Source: Steroidobacteraceae bacterium | GTDB taxonomy: Bacteria; Pseudomonadota; Gammaproteobacteria; Steroidobacterales; Steroidobacteraceae | Reading direction: 5' to 3' | Assembly (NCBI GenBank): GCA_019187185.1 | Contig: JABAQU010000001.1 | Span: 124,001 to 188,000 of the forward strand | DNA: 64,000 nt | Shown here: positions 44,617-53,404 of the stretch, piece by piece | Numbering within the stretch: the first letter of the stretch is position 1 | Layout of the letters: every line of letters begins with the position of its first letter | Translations under genes and position numbers: made by a program | The notes under the pieces: generated by a model | The model's database searches: none | Told to the model about the DNA's origin: nothing | What the model saw: the letters and a program-made list of their open reading frames with translations, nothing else

Positions 44617-45366
44617 ATGACTACACCAGATCGCCGGATTGCGTATGTCACGGGGGGAATGGGCGGAATCGGCAGCGCAATCTGCCGGAAACTGTGCGAG
44701 AGCGGCCACAAGGTCGTGGCCGGCTGCGGGCCCGGCTCGGCACGCAAGGACCGCTGGATCGCCGATATGCGGGCGGCGGGCTACGATGTCCATGCGTCCG
44801 AGGGTAACGTCGCGGACTGGGACTCGACGGAAGCCGCCTTTCGAAAGGTGAGGGAGGAGATCGGGCCCGTCGATGTACTCGTCAACAATGCGGGTATCAC
44901 CCGCGACGGCACGTTTCGCAGGATGTCGCGCGAAGCATGGCATGCCGTCATCGAGACGAACCTCAACAGCCTCTTTCACGTCACGAAGCAGGTGATCGAC
45001 GGGATGATCGATCGCGGCTGGGGACGCATCATCAACATCTCGTCGGTGAACGGCCAGAAGGGCCAGTTCGGCCAGACGAACTACTCGACCGCGAAGGCCG
45101 GCATTCACGGCTTCACGATGGCGCTCGCACTCGAGGTGGCGGGAAATGGCATCACCGTCAATACGGTCTCGCCCGGCTACATCGGGACCGACATGGTGCG
45201 TGCGATCCGGCCGGACGTGCTCGAGAAGATCGTCGCGTCGATCCCGATCAAGCGGCTCGGCGAACCCGACGAGGTCGCGAGCATCGTGGCGTGGCTCGCG
45301 TCGGAACAGGCGGGATTTTCGACCGGCGCGGACTTCTCGCTGAACGGCGGGCTGCACATGGGCTGA
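44617..45366 (+). CDS. phaB: Acetoacetyl-CoA reductase
   Basis: A 249-residue NADPH-dependent SDR that reduces acetoacetyl-CoA to (R)-3-hydroxybutyryl-CoA, the PHA monomer. Motifs are VTGGMGGIGSAICRKL near 10, NNAGITRDGTFRRM near 89, ISSVNGQKGQFGQTNYSTAKAG with catalytic Ser-Tyr-Lys near 140-160 and INPGYIGT-like SPGYIGTDMV near 183. The QKGQFGQTNYS segment is specific for PhaB. The start has AGGAGG five bases upstream. No phaA thiolase is in the window. Confidence 0.94.
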   Translation: MTTPDRRIAYVTGGMGGIGSAICRKLCESGHKVVAGCGPGSARKDRWIADMRAAGYDVHASEGNVADWDSTEAAFRKVREEIGPVDVLVNNAGITRDGTFRRMSREAWHAVIETNLNSLFHVTKQVIDGMIDRGWGRIINISSVNGQKGQFGQTNYSTAKAGIHGFTMALALEVAGNGITVNTVSPGYIGTDMVRAIRPDVLEKIVASIPIKRLGEPDEVASIVAWLASEQAGFSTGADFSLNGGLHMG

Positions 45367-45483
45367 GGATCGGCGCCGGGGAAGGGGCGCAACCGGGGCG
45401 AGGGGCCCGGCGCGCGGCGGCGCAGGATGGCGCGGGTGGACGCAGGCGGGCGCGGGCGGGGCTCTGCTACCATTCGCGCCCCC

Positions 45484-46869
45484 ATGAGCATTGTCACCCG
45501 TTTCGCCCCGAGCCCCACCGGTCTGCTGCACATCGGCGGGGTACGTACCGCCCTCTTCTCGTGGCTCCAGGCCCGACGCCACGGCGGCAAGTTCATCCTG
45601 CGCATCGAAGACACCGATCGCGAGCGCTCGACCGACGCGGCGGTGCGCGTGATCGTCGACGGCATGCACTGGCTCGGCCTCGACTCCGACGAGGGGCCCT
45701 ACTACCAGACGCAGCGCTTCGATCGCTACCGTGCGGTGATCCGGGAGATGCTCGCGGCGGGCACCGCGTATCACTGCTACTGCTCGAAAGAGGAACTCGA
45801 ACAGATGCGCGCAGAGCAGACGGCGCGCAAGGAAAAGCCCCGCTACGACGGCCGATGCCGCGATCGCCAGGCGCCCGTCGCGGGTGTTCCACCGGTCGTG
45901 CGCTTCCGTAACCCGACGGACGGCGAGGTTGTCGTGAAAGACCTCGTGCACGGCGACATCGTGTTCCGGAACGCCGAACTCGACGACCTCATCATCGCGC
46001 GCTCGGACGGCACGCCGACCTACAATTTCTGCGTGGTCGTCGACGACGCCGACATGGGCATCACGCACGTGATCCGCGGCGACGACCACATCAACAACAC
46101 GCCGCGCCAGATGAACATGCTGACCGCGCTCGGACACGTGCCGCCGGCCTATGCGCACGTGCCGATGATCCTGGGGCCGGACGGCGCCAAGCTCTCGAAG
46201 CGCCATGGCGCCGTCAGCGTGCTGCAGTACGAAGAGGAGGGCTACCTGCCCGATGCGCTGCTCAACTACCTCGTGCGTCTCGGCTGGTCACACGGCGACC
46301 AGGAGATCTTCACGCGCGAGGAGATGATCGCGCTCTTCGACATCGGCGACGTCAACAAGGCGGCGTCGGCGTTCAATCCGGAGAAGCTCCTGTGGCTGAA
46401 CCAGCAGCATCTGATGCGTGCACGGCCTTCTGCCGTGGCGCGTTATCTCAAGCCGCACCTCGCGCGGCTCGGCCTGCCGACCGACAACGAGGCGCTCATC
46501 GAGGGCGTGATCGTCGCGCAGCGCGAGCGCACGAAGACCCTGAAGGAGATGGCGCTCGCGAGCCGCTTCTTCTTCACCGATGCGGTGGACTACGACGCGA
46601 AGGCGGTTGCCAAGCACCTGACTGCCGACGCGAGGGCCATGCTGGTCACCTTGCGCGAGCGTCTCGCCGCGCTGGCCACGTGGGATGCACCGGCCATCCA
46701 CGCCGCAATCGAAACGTTCGCCGCGGAACTGGCCCTCGGGCTCGGCAAGATCGCGCAGCCGCTGCGCGTCGCGGTGAGCGGCGGCACGGTGTCGCCGCCG
46801 ATCGACCAGACCCTTGCGCTGCTCGGCCGCGCGCGCACGCTCGCGCGGCTCGAACCCGGCCGTTACTGA
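45484..46869 (+). CDS. gltX: Glutamyl-tRNA synthetase
   Basis: A 461-residue class I aminoacyl-tRNA synthetase. The HIGH-type motif is [16 protein letters not shown] at residues 10-25; the KMSKS-type motif is KLSKRHG near 240; the zinc-ligand-like region [12 protein letters not shown] near 100 has two cysteines. It charges tRNA-Glu, whose gene lies 2 kb away at 49068. ATG at 45484 matches the family start. The 3' end overlaps the convergent lipoprotein gene by seven bases. Confidence 0.96.
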   Translation: MSIVTRFAPSPTGLLHIGGVRTALFSWLQARRHGGKFILRIEDTDRERSTDAAVRVIVDGMHWLGLDSDEGPYYQTQRFDRYRAVIREMLAAGTAYHCYCSKEELEQMRAEQTARKEKPRYDGRCRDRQAPVAGVPPVVRFRNPTDGEVVVKDLVHGDIVFRNAELDDLIIARSDGTPTYNFCVVVDDADMGITHVIRGDDHINNTPRQMNMLTALGHVPPAYAHVPMILGPDGAKLSKRHGAVSVLQYEEEGYLPDALLNYLVRLGWSHGDQEIFTREEMIALFDIGDVNKAASAFNPEKLLWLNQQHLMRARPSAVARYLKPHLARLGLPTDNEALIEGVIVAQRERTKTLKEMALASRFFFTDAVDYDAKAVAKHLTADARAMLVTLRERLAALATWDAPAIHAAIETFAAELALGLGKIAQPLRVAVSGGTVSPPIDQTLALLGRARTLARLEPGRY

Positions 46870-48650
46870 ACGACCTTGCTTACGACGTTCGTCTGCGCGC
46901 TCTCGAGCCCTGCGCTCGTGTAGGAGCGCATCGCGAAGTACCACGTGCCCTGCGCGAGGTTGTCGATTACGTACGTCGTGAGGCCAGGATTTGCAACCTG
47001 GATGGTCTGCGTGAGCGCCGCCGCACTCGTGCCGTAGAGGATCCGGTAGCCCGCGAGGTTCGTGAGCGCGCTGCCGTCCTCGTTCTGCGTCGGCGCGGTC
47101 CAGGTGAGCGTCGCCGAGCCCGTCGTCGTGCCCGCGACCGTGATCGAGAAGGCCGGCAACGTCGCGTTGCCGCCCTTGCCGTCGCTCACGCTGATTACGA
47201 TGTTCGAGGTCGTGCCGACGTCCGCCGCGGTCGGCGTGCCGGAGAGGCGCCCGGTGGCGGTGTCGAATGTGGCCCACGACGGCCGGTTCGCGATTCCGAA
47301 GGCGATCGTGTCGCCGCTGTCGGGATCTGACGCGGTGGGCGTGAAGCTGTAGGTGGCGCCCACATTCACGGTCGTCGCGGGCGTACCCGAGATCGTGGGG
47401 GCACGGTTCGTGGCATTCACTGTGAGCGAGAACGCCGGTAGTGTGGCATTGCCGCCGCGGCCGTCGCTGACGCTGATCACGATGTTGGACGTGGTGCCCG
47501 CATCGCTGGTCGACGGCGTGCCGGACAGTCGCCCGGTGCTCGTGCTGAACGTCGCCCACGAGGGCCGGTTCGCGATGCCATAAGCGAGCGTATCGCCGTC
47601 AGGGTCGGAGGCGGTCGGGGTGAAGCTGTAGGCGCTGCCTGCGTTCACGGAGGTGCTGGGCGTCCCCGAGATCGTCGGTGCGCGATTCGCCGTGGCTGTC
47701 ACGGTGATTGTGAAGGCCGGCAGCGACGCGCCCGCCGCGCCATCGCTGACGCTGATCACGATGCCGGTATGCGTGGCGGCCGTCGTCGGCGTGCCGGACA
47801 GGCGCCCGGTGCTCGTGCTGAAGCTCGCCCAGGCGGGACGGTTCGCGATGCTGAACGTGAGTGCATTGCCGTCCGGGTCGCTGGCCGTCGGCTGGAAGGA
47901 CCACGCCGTGCCGACCGTCGCATTGGTCGCCGGCGAGCCGCCGATCGTGGGCGCGCGGTTGGCGGGTGCCTGCACCTGGATGCTGAAGGCAGGCAGCGAC
48001 GCGCTGCCGCCCTTGCCGTCGCTCACGCCGATCACGATGTTCGAGAACGTCCCGACCGCGTTCGGCGTGCCCGAGAGCCGGCCCGTGCTCGTCGAGAAGC
48101 TCGCCCATGCGGGCATGCCGGAAATCGAGAAGGTGAGCGTATCGCCGTTGGCGTCGCTGGCGCTCGGCTGGAACGAATACGCAGTCCCGACGATCACGCT
48201 CGCGGCAGGAACGCCTGAGATCACGGGCGGCGTATTGGCCGGCGGCGGGGTGGTCCCGGTCGTCACCGTGATGCGAAACGCGGCGAGCGATGTGGTCGCG
48301 GTGCCGTCGGTCACGGAGATGACAATGTCGCCGGACGTACCGACGTTCGCTTCGGCGGGCGTGCCGCTGACACGGCCCGTCGCGGCATTGAAGCTCGCCC
48401 ATGCAGGCAGGCCGGTCACCGAGAACGTGAGCGGATCGCCGTTGGCGTCGCTCGCGTTCGGCGTGAAGGCATACGCAGTGCCGGCCTGCACGGTGGCAGC
48501 AGGCGTGCCGGAAATCGTCGGGGCGGCATTCGCGGGCGGAGGCGTGAACGGGTCGCCCGGCACTTCGGCGTTCGCCGATTTCTCCTCGTCGAGACAGCCG
48601 CCCAGCGCCAGTGTCGCACCCACGAGCAGACAGACGAGATACTGTTTCAT
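46863..48650 (-). CDS. Ig-repeat (He_PIG) and FN3 lipoprotein
   Basis: A 595-residue exported lipoprotein. The signal ends in LALGGC (lipidated Cys 19). Five tandem Ig-like repeats of about 90-95 residues follow, each with the putative-Ig pattern [40 protein letters not shown] and [10 protein letters not shown]-terminal FN3-type module ([20 protein letters not shown]) ends the protein. It is probably a surface adhesin or matrix protein. ATG at 48650 has GAGGAA nine bases upstream. A c-di-GMP riboswitch precedes it. Confidence 0.88.
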   Translation of the reverse strand: MKQYLVCLLVGATLALGGCLDEEKSANAEVPGDPFTPPPANAAPTISGTPAATVQAGTAYAFTPNASDANGDPLTFSVTGLPAWASFNAATGRVSGTPAEANVGTSGDIVISVTDGTATTSLAAFRITVTTGTTPPPANTPPVISGVPAASVIVGTAYSFQPSASDANGDTLTFSISGMPAWASFSTSTGRLSGTPNAVGTFSNIVIGVSDGKGGSASLPAFSIQVQAPANRAPTIGGSPATNATVGTAWSFQPTASDPDGNALTFSIANRPAWASFSTSTGRLSGTPTTAATHTGIVISVSDGAAGASLPAFTITVTATANRAPTISGTPSTSVNAGSAYSFTPTASDPDGDTLAYGIANRPSWATFSTSTGRLSGTPSTSDAGTTSNIVISVSDGRGGNATLPAFSLTVNATNRAPTISGTPATTVNVGATYSFTPTASDPDSGDTIAFGIANRPSWATFDTATGRLSGTPTAADVGTTSNIVISVSDGKGGNATLPAFSITVAGTTTGSATLTWTAPTQNEDGSALTNLAGYRILYGTSAAALTQTIQVANPGLTTYVIDNLAQGTWYFAMRSYTSAGLESAQTNVVSKVVQ

Positions 48651-48742
48651 TGCCGCGTATTCCTCGATTCCCCGCATCGACTGCGGCCTCGAGGAAGGCG
48701 GATTCAAGAACAACGGGTTTGACGACAGCGCTCGCGACGTCG

Positions 48743-48838
48743 AGGCCGGCCGGCAACCCCGCTATCTCGAGTCTGTCAGTACCCAAGACCGGAGGCTTTG
48801 CGTCCCCGCCTCTCGGCGGGTATGCCCTTTCAATGTCG
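48743..48838 (-). promoter_or_regulatory. Cyclic-di-GMP riboswitch, class I (GEMM)
   Basis: On the - strand this ~96-base stretch contains the GEMM-I core: a CCCGCC/GGCGGG stem capped by a GAGA (GNRA) loop, then GGACGCAAAGCCTCCGG, then TAGCGGGGTTGCCGG in place of the family's TAGCGGGGTTACCG. The GNRA loop and its receptor are both present. It lies about 90 bases upstream of the Ig-repeat lipoprotein start, so it should control that gene by cyclic-di-GMP. Edges are approximate. Confidence 0.9.
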
Positions 48839-48936
48839 GCGCATTAATAGCACGTGGAATTCGCGCGCATAATGTCTCAGGGTGACGACATCAGGTTTTG
48901 TCGCATCGGCGGGATTCCGGCAAATTTCGCACCGCC

Positions 48937-48965
48937 TTGACATAGCGCGGTGGCTTGCGTAGTTT
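48937..48965 (+). promoter_or_regulatory. tRNA-Ala/Glu promoter
   Basis: TTGACA (48937-48942) and TAGTTT (48960-48965) separated by 17 bases, 14 bp upstream of tRNA-Ala. A consensus -35 and a poor -10 box. Confidence 0.6.
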
Positions 48966-48979
48966 CGCGCCCCTTTCGT

Positions 48980-49055
<76 letters not shown>

Positions 49056-49067
49056 GATTTTCCCGGC

Positions 49068-49143
49068 GTCCCCATCGTCTAGAGGCCCAGGACATCGCCC
49101 TTTCACGGCGGTAACAGGGGTTCGAATCCCCTTGGGGACGCCA
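49068..49143 (+). tRNA. tRNA-Glu (TTC anticodon)
   Basis: A 76-base tRNA starting GTCCCCATCGTCTAGAGG, with acceptor GTCCCCA/TGGGGAC, anticodon loop CTTTCAC (anticodon TTC) and encoded CCA. It lies 12 bases after tRNA-Ala and is probably processed from the same transcript. Confidence 0.97.
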
Positions 49144-49154
49144 TCGTCGATCGC

Positions 49155-49193
49155 GCGCACATTCCGTGCGCTTGGCGCCGTGCGCATGGCGCC
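49155..49193. terminator. Possible terminator hairpins after tRNA-Glu
   Basis: Two short stems: GCGCAC/GTGCGC (49155-49171, 5-base loop) followed by TT, and GGCGCC/GGCGCC (49174-49193, 8-base loop). They lie between convergent tRNA and lipoprotein transcripts. There is no T tract, so termination is uncertain. Confidence 0.35.
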
Positions 49194-49225
49194 ATGCAAC
49201 TAACCGGTTGATCGGCCCGGCGTGA

Positions 49226-49900
49226 TCAGCTGATGGTCTTCGAGACCGGATTCGTCCGTGCGCTCTCGACGCCCGCGCCATCGATCGCGGTCATCACGAA
49301 ATACCAGGTGCCACCCGCGAGATTGTCGATCACGTAGCTCGTGAGCCCGGGGTTCGTCACGTTGACCGTGTTCGAATAGTTGCCCTGCGAGTTGCCGTAG
49401 TAGATGCGATAGCTCGCGAGATTCGACAGCGCGCTGCCGTCCGTGCGCTCGGTGGGTGGCTGCCAGTTGAGCGTGACGCTGCCCGTGACGGGCGGCGGTG
49501 TGGTGCCGGCAGACACCGTGATGCTGAACGCCGCGAGGCTGACGGAGGTCGTGCCGTCCGTCACGCTGATGACGATGCCCGAGGTCGTGCCGACGTTGCC
49601 CGCCGCAGGTGTGCCCGACAACCGGCCGGTCGCGGAATCGAAAGTCGCCCATGCCGGGCGGTTCGTGATCGAGAACGTGAGCGTCGCGCCTTCCGGATCG
49701 GAGGCCTGCGGCGTGAACGAGTAGGCCTGGCCCGCGACCGCCTGGGTTGCCGGGCTGCCCGAGATCGTCGGTGCGCTGTTCGTGGGCGGCGTGGTGGGCG
49801 GCGACGGGTTGGCATTCGACGTGGCCGAATCGCCACCGCCACAGGCCGTGAGGGCGGCCGTGAGTACCAGCATCACCATTGCACCAGGAATCAGTCGCAT
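49226..49900 (-). CDS. Ig-repeat (He_PIG) and FN3 lipoprotein, short paralogue
   Basis: A 224-residue lipoprotein. Signal [20 protein letters not shown] with lipidated Cys near 20, a Ser/Pro/Thr linker, one Ig-like repeat ([33 protein letters not shown]) and a C-terminal FN3-type module. That last module is close to the one in 46863-48650: both share DGSALxNLAxYRIxYG, NPGLTxYVIDNLA and GTWYF. The two proteins are paralogues of different repeat number. ATG at 49900 is the lipoprotein start. No riboswitch is seen upstream. Confidence 0.85.
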   Translation of the reverse strand: MRLIPGAMVMLVLTAALTACGGGDSATSNANPSPPTTPPTNSAPTISGSPATQAVAGQAYSFTPQASDPEGATLTFSITNRPAWATFDSATGRLSGTPAAGNVGTTSGIVISVTDGTTSVSLAAFSITVSAGTTPPPVTGSVTLNWQPPTERTDGSALSNLASYRIYYGNSQGNYSNTVNVTNPGLTSYVIDNLAGGTWYFVMTAIDGAGVESARTNPVSKTIS

Positions 49901-50202
49901 CGCTTGCAAGCTCCGTGTCCGTCCGCGGATTGCGGACCCGCGGTCGTGGTGCACCTTAGGGTGAGGAAGCGTCGCCAGCAATACACTTAAGCGTCTGTAT
50001 TCGGAGACATTTTCAGTAGCGTGATGCGCATCGCGCGGCGATAATCCGTGTGCTGCAGGTCGAATATCGCTGCCCGGCAGGCAGTTAGGTGACGTTCTTC
50101 ACGCAGTGCTTCGAAGAATGGTCGTGAAGCGCGTGATTCCAGTCACTCTTTCGGCCTGATTGTGCAGACTAGACTGCGTCGCATTTCTGATCGCGGGTGC
50201 CG
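49901..50202. other. Divergent intergenic region upstream of epsB
   Basis: About 300 bp between the short lipoprotein gene and epsB. An inverted repeat CTTCACG (50097-50103) and CGTGAAG (50123-50129), 19 bases apart, could be a regulator site. No convincing sigma-54 box is found. Otherwise nothing recognised. Confidence 0.4.
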
Positions 50203-51576
50203 ATGAAGTTTCGACTCTTCCGCCATTACGTTCACTTGCCGACGGCACTCCTCGCGATCGTCGAAGTGCTGGTCCTCGTCAGTGCACCGATGATCGTCGA
50301 AGGGCTGCACGGCCGCGCACCCGAGCTGCACAAGATCGCGGCGTTCGCAGCCGCCGGCGTCGTCACGCTGCTCGCGATGGGGCTCTACAGCGTTCGCCAA
50401 CGTGCCCGGTTTACGGGCGTCATGCTGCGCACGGGGCTCGCGCACCTGCTCGCGATGGCGATCGTCGTGATCGTGTCGTTCTTCGTCGAACAGCTGCGCC
50501 CGGGGCCGCGCCAGCTCGCCGAGTGGGCGGCGTTGTCGTTCGTCCTCATCGCGATCGTACGGCTCATCAGCGATCGGCTGCTCGACGAGGACGCCTTCAA
50601 GCGCGTGGTGCTGGTGTACGGCGCCGGCCAGCGCGCACAAAGTCTGTCGACGCTCCGTCGCCGCTCCGACCAGCGCGGCTTCCGGGTCGCAGGCTACGTC
50701 GCCGCGCCCGGTGAGGCGGTGCTCGTCGGACATGACGTGCTCGCGCCCGGTCCGGACGAACGGCTGCCGGCTCTCGCCGAGCGGCTGGATGTCGACGAGA
50801 TCGTCGTCGCGATGGACGACCGGCGGCGGGAGTTTCCGGTGCGCGAGCTGCTCGACTGCCGCCTCGCCGGCATTGAAGTGATCGACCTCGTCAGCTTCCT
50901 CGAGCGCGAGACCGGGCGCGTGCGGCTCGATGTGCTGAACCCGAGCTGGATGATCTTCGGCGAAGGCTTTCGGCGGGACCCTGTCCGCCAGTTCACCAAA
51001 CGCCTCTTCGATGTGCTCGCCGCGCTCGCGCTGCTGCTCGTGACGCTGCCGTTCATTGTCCTGACGATGCTCGCCATCGCGATCGAGGACGGGATCCGCG
51101 GGCCGTACTTCTACCGGCAGCGGCGCGTCGGTCTCGACGGCAAGGTGTTCAACGTGATGAAGTTTCGCAGCATGACAGTCGACGCCGAACCGGACGGCCG
51201 ACCGCGCTGGGCGACGTCGGGAGATTCCCGCGTGACCAGGGTGGGGCGCTTCATCAGGAAGGTCCGTATCGACGAACTGCCACAGGTGTTCAATGTGTTG
51301 CGCGGCGACATGAGTTTCGTCGGTCCGCGACCCGAGCGCCCTGAATTCGTCAGCCAGTTCGGCGAAACCGTGCCGTATTACGACGAGCGTCACTGCGCCA
51401 AACCGGGGATCACCGGCTGGGCGCAACTCTGCTACCCCTATGGCGCATCGGAGAAAGACGCCATGGAAAAGCTGCAGTACGACCTCTACTACGTGAAGAA
51501 TCACACGCTGTTGTTCGATCTCATGATCCTGCTGCAGACCGTGGAAGTCGTTGTCTTCGGCAAGGGTGGGCGCTGA
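50203..51576 (+). CDS. epsB: Undecaprenyl-phosphate sugar phosphotransferase, exosortase-type EpsB
   Basis: A 457-residue membrane protein. Four to five N-terminal spans (residues 1-120) are followed by a nucleotide-binding-like region (VLVYGAGQRAQSL near 140) and a C-terminal bacterial sugar transferase domain: KRLFDVLAALALLLV near 267, QRRVGLDGKVFNVMKFRSM near 305, RVTRVGRFIRKVRIDELPQ near 345 and GDMSFVGPRPERPEF near 370. It moves a sugar phosphate to undecaprenyl phosphate, starting the exopolysaccharide of the exosortase locus. ATG at 50203 is two codons after an in-frame GTG. A second primer, wecA-like, lies at 7828. Confidence 0.92.
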   Translation: MKFRLFRHYVHLPTALLAIVEVLVLVSAPMIVEGLHGRAPELHKIAAFAAAGVVTLLAMGLYSVRQRARFTGVMLRTGLAHLLAMAIVVIVSFFVEQLRPGPRQLAEWAALSFVLIAIVRLISDRLLDEDAFKRVVLVYGAGQRAQSLSTLRRRSDQRGFRVAGYVAAPGEAVLVGHDVLAPGPDERLPALAERLDVDEIVVAMDDRRREFPVRELLDCRLAGIEVIDLVSFLERETGRVRLDVLNPSWMIFGEGFRRDPVRQFTKRLFDVLAALALLLVTLPFIVLTMLAIAIEDGIRGPYFYRQRRVGLDGKVFNVMKFRSMTVDAEPDGRPRWATSGDSRVTRVGRFIRKVRIDELPQVFNVLRGDMSFVGPRPERPEFVSQFGETVPYYDERHCAKPGITGWAQLCYPYGASEKDAMEKLQYDLYYVKNHTLLFDLMILLQTVEVVVFGKGGR

Positions 51577-51727
51577 GTGTCGGATTTGTTTACAGCGCGG
51601 ATCGGAACACAATGTAAAGTGCGCGCTAACTCGCTGATTGAGTTAAGCAAACAGACGTGCGGCCAGACTCTTGCATGATAGACTTCGTGGTGGGAAGCTT
51701 GTGCGTGCGGACGGAGAGGTCGAGCGG

Positions 51728-52195
51728 ATGGAAGTCGAGCGTAAAGTCAGTCGTCGCCTGTTGCTCCGCGGTGCTTCCGCGGCCGTTCCGGCGATCCTCA
51801 CGCTGCAAAGCGGTGCTGCGCTCGCCCGTTCGAGCAACCTGATCGGCGTGAATCCACGTAACGGTCCTTCAAACGGCAAGTACAACTGCCTCGATTTCAA
51901 CGGCATCGACCGCACCGACCGGCCGAACGTGTACGACCTCGGCAGCCCGCCGATGGCGCATGTCACGCGCATCGACGCCGATTCGCGTTATTACAAGCAA
52001 GGCTCGTCGTCGGGCTGGGGTCACGATCACGACAGCGATACCGAGGTGTCCCCGGCGAGAATGTGCGCCGACGGCGGCACGTACATCCGCAAGAACCGCT
52101 GGCGCTCGACGCAGGTGAGCGTCAGTCGCGGCGGGCTCATTTCGGGCACGGCGATCGGTTCGTTCAGCAGTGGCATCAACTTCACCGACGTCTGA
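51728..52195 (+). CDS. Tat-signal exported protein of the HPr-rel-A cassette, unknown function
   Basis: A 155-residue protein. A twin-arginine signal (VSRRLLLRGASAAVPAIL, cleavage after GAALA near 33) leads a hydrophilic mature part. That part is rich in Gly, Ser, Asp and Arg, with NCLDFNGIDR near 52, a His/Asp stretch GWGHDHDSDTE near 95 and MCADGGTYIRKNRWRS near 110; it has two cysteines. It is followed by PqqD- and HprK-related genes. It may be the substrate, a peptide or small folded protein, that they modify. No known family; ATG at 51728 is chosen as it starts just before the twin arginines. Confidence 0.65.
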   Translation: MEVERKVSRRLLLRGASAAVPAILTLQSGAALARSSNLIGVNPRNGPSNGKYNCLDFNGIDRTDRPNVYDLGSPPMAHVTRIDADSRYYKQGSSSGWGHDHDSDTEVSPARMCADGGTYIRKNRWRSTQVSVSRGGLISGTAIGSFSSGINFTDV

Positions 52196-52469
52196 GTCGG
52201 TGTGCTGGCGCGCAGAAAGCGCGCAGTGCCTGTGGGCTGACTGGGACGATCTCGCGGTCCTCTATCACCGCGCGTCGGGCAAGACCCACTTCATCAACGC
52301 ACCCACGGCATTCCTGCTCGAGCAGTTCAGCGCGGCACCCTCGACCCTCGATGCGGTGGCCCGTGCGCTCGCGGAGGCGCAGGGTCGCGCCATCGACGAT
52401 GAATTGCGCGAGGGTGTGGCGGGCATGGCGCAACGCCTCGAGGAACTCGGCCTGATCGAACGCGTGTGA
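52170..52469 (+). CDS. HPr-rel-A system PqqD-family protein
   Basis: A 99-residue winged-helix protein of the PqqD family: AVLYHRASGKTHFINAPTAFLLEQF then SAAPSTLDAVARALAEAQGR. PqqD-type domains bind the leader of a ribosomal peptide and hand it to a modifying enzyme. The frame from ATG 52170 overlaps the Tat-signal gene by 26 bp; GTG at 52200 is an alternative start. It precedes HprK-related kinase A by GTGA overlap, the order known for HPr-rel-A systems. Confidence 0.85.
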   Translation: MASTSPTSESVCWRAESAQCLWADWDDLAVLYHRASGKTHFINAPTAFLLEQFSAAPSTLDAVARALAEAQGRAIDDELREGVAGMAQRLEELGLIERV

Positions 52470-53404
52470 GCGACCCACGCGATTCCACGCTGCGTGTCGG
52501 CGCGCTGTCGACGGCCGAGTTCGGCGAACGTCTGGGGGGCGCAGGCATTGTCGTGCGCATCGGCCCGTTCGATTTTCGCGTGTGTGCCCGCGCCCGCGGG
52601 CTCGCGGTGCCGCTGCAGTCGCTGTACCGCGACTATGCATTGCTGCCGGGCGATCGCGTGCTGCACGGACACGTCGAGGTGCGCGACGTCCTGCGGCTCT
52701 GGCCGCGGCCCGGGCGGCGCGTGCGCTTTCTCGTCGACGGCCGCGCGCCGCACGAGGACATGCCCGCGGGCCAGGCCCTGCCGGTGCTCGAGTGGGGCAT
52801 CAATCTCGTCGTCGCACTGCGTTTTCACGCTTACCTGATGCTGCACGCGGCCGTGCTCGAGCGGGGCGGCCGGGCGCTGCTGCTGCCGGCCTGGCCCGGC
52901 CACGGCAAGACGACGCTCTGCGCGGCGCTCGCCCATCGCGGCTGGCGCCTTTTCTCGGACGAGTTCGGCCTCGTGCGGCCCGGCACGCGCGATCTCGTGC
53001 CGATCCCGCGGCCCATGCCGCTGAAGAACGCGTCGATCGACGTGATCCGTCGCTTCGCGCCCGACGCTTGCCTCGGCCCGACGATACCGAATACGCGCAA
53101 GGGCACGATCGCGCACGTGCGCCCGCCCGGGGACAGTGTGCTGCGCGCCGGGGAGACCGCACCGGCCGCGTGGATCGTCTATCCGCGCTGGGAAGCGGGC
53201 GCGCGCCTGGTGCTCGAGGAAATTCCGAAGTCCGAGGGTTACCTGCAGCTCGCGACCAATGCGTTCAACTACGAGATGCTCGGTGAGGCGGGCTTCACGA
53301 CCGCGCGCGGCCTGGTCGACGGCACGCGGTGTTTTCGCCTCGTGTATTCGGACCTCGATGAGGCCGTGGCGGCGCTCGATGCCGTCGCGGACGAGGCGAC
53401 GTGA
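52466..53404 (+). CDS. HprK-related kinase A
   Basis: A 312-residue P-loop kinase. The Walker A region is PAWPGHGKTTLCAAL near 141-155, followed by the aspartate-containing LFSDEFGLV near 165-175. These resemble HPr kinase/phosphorylase. The N-terminal ~110 residues are particular to this family and lack the HprK substrate-sensing domain. GTG start, coupled to the PqqD-like gene. Known family, but its substrate has not been described; it may phosphorylate the Tat-signal protein or a sugar. Confidence 0.88.
   Translation: MSDPRDSTLRVGALSTAEFGERLGGAGIVVRIGPFDFRVCARARGLAVPLQSLYRDYALLPGDRVLHGHVEVRDVLRLWPRPGRRVRFLVDGRAPHEDMPAGQALPVLEWGINLVVALRFHAYLMLHAAVLERGGRALLLPAWPGHGKTTLCAALAHRGWRLFSDEFGLVRPGTRDLVPIPRPMPLKNASIDVIRRFAPDACLGPTIPNTRKGTIAHVRPPGDSVLRAGETAPAAWIVYPRWEAGARLVLEEIPKSEGYLQLATNAFNYEMLGEAGFTTARGLVDGTRCFRLVYSDLDEAVAALDAVADEAT

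Noticed and set aside
49901..50202. Sigma-54 promoter upstream of epsB
   Set aside because: PrsR implies sigma-54 promoters nearby, but I found no TGGC-N-TGC-type box with the right spacing.
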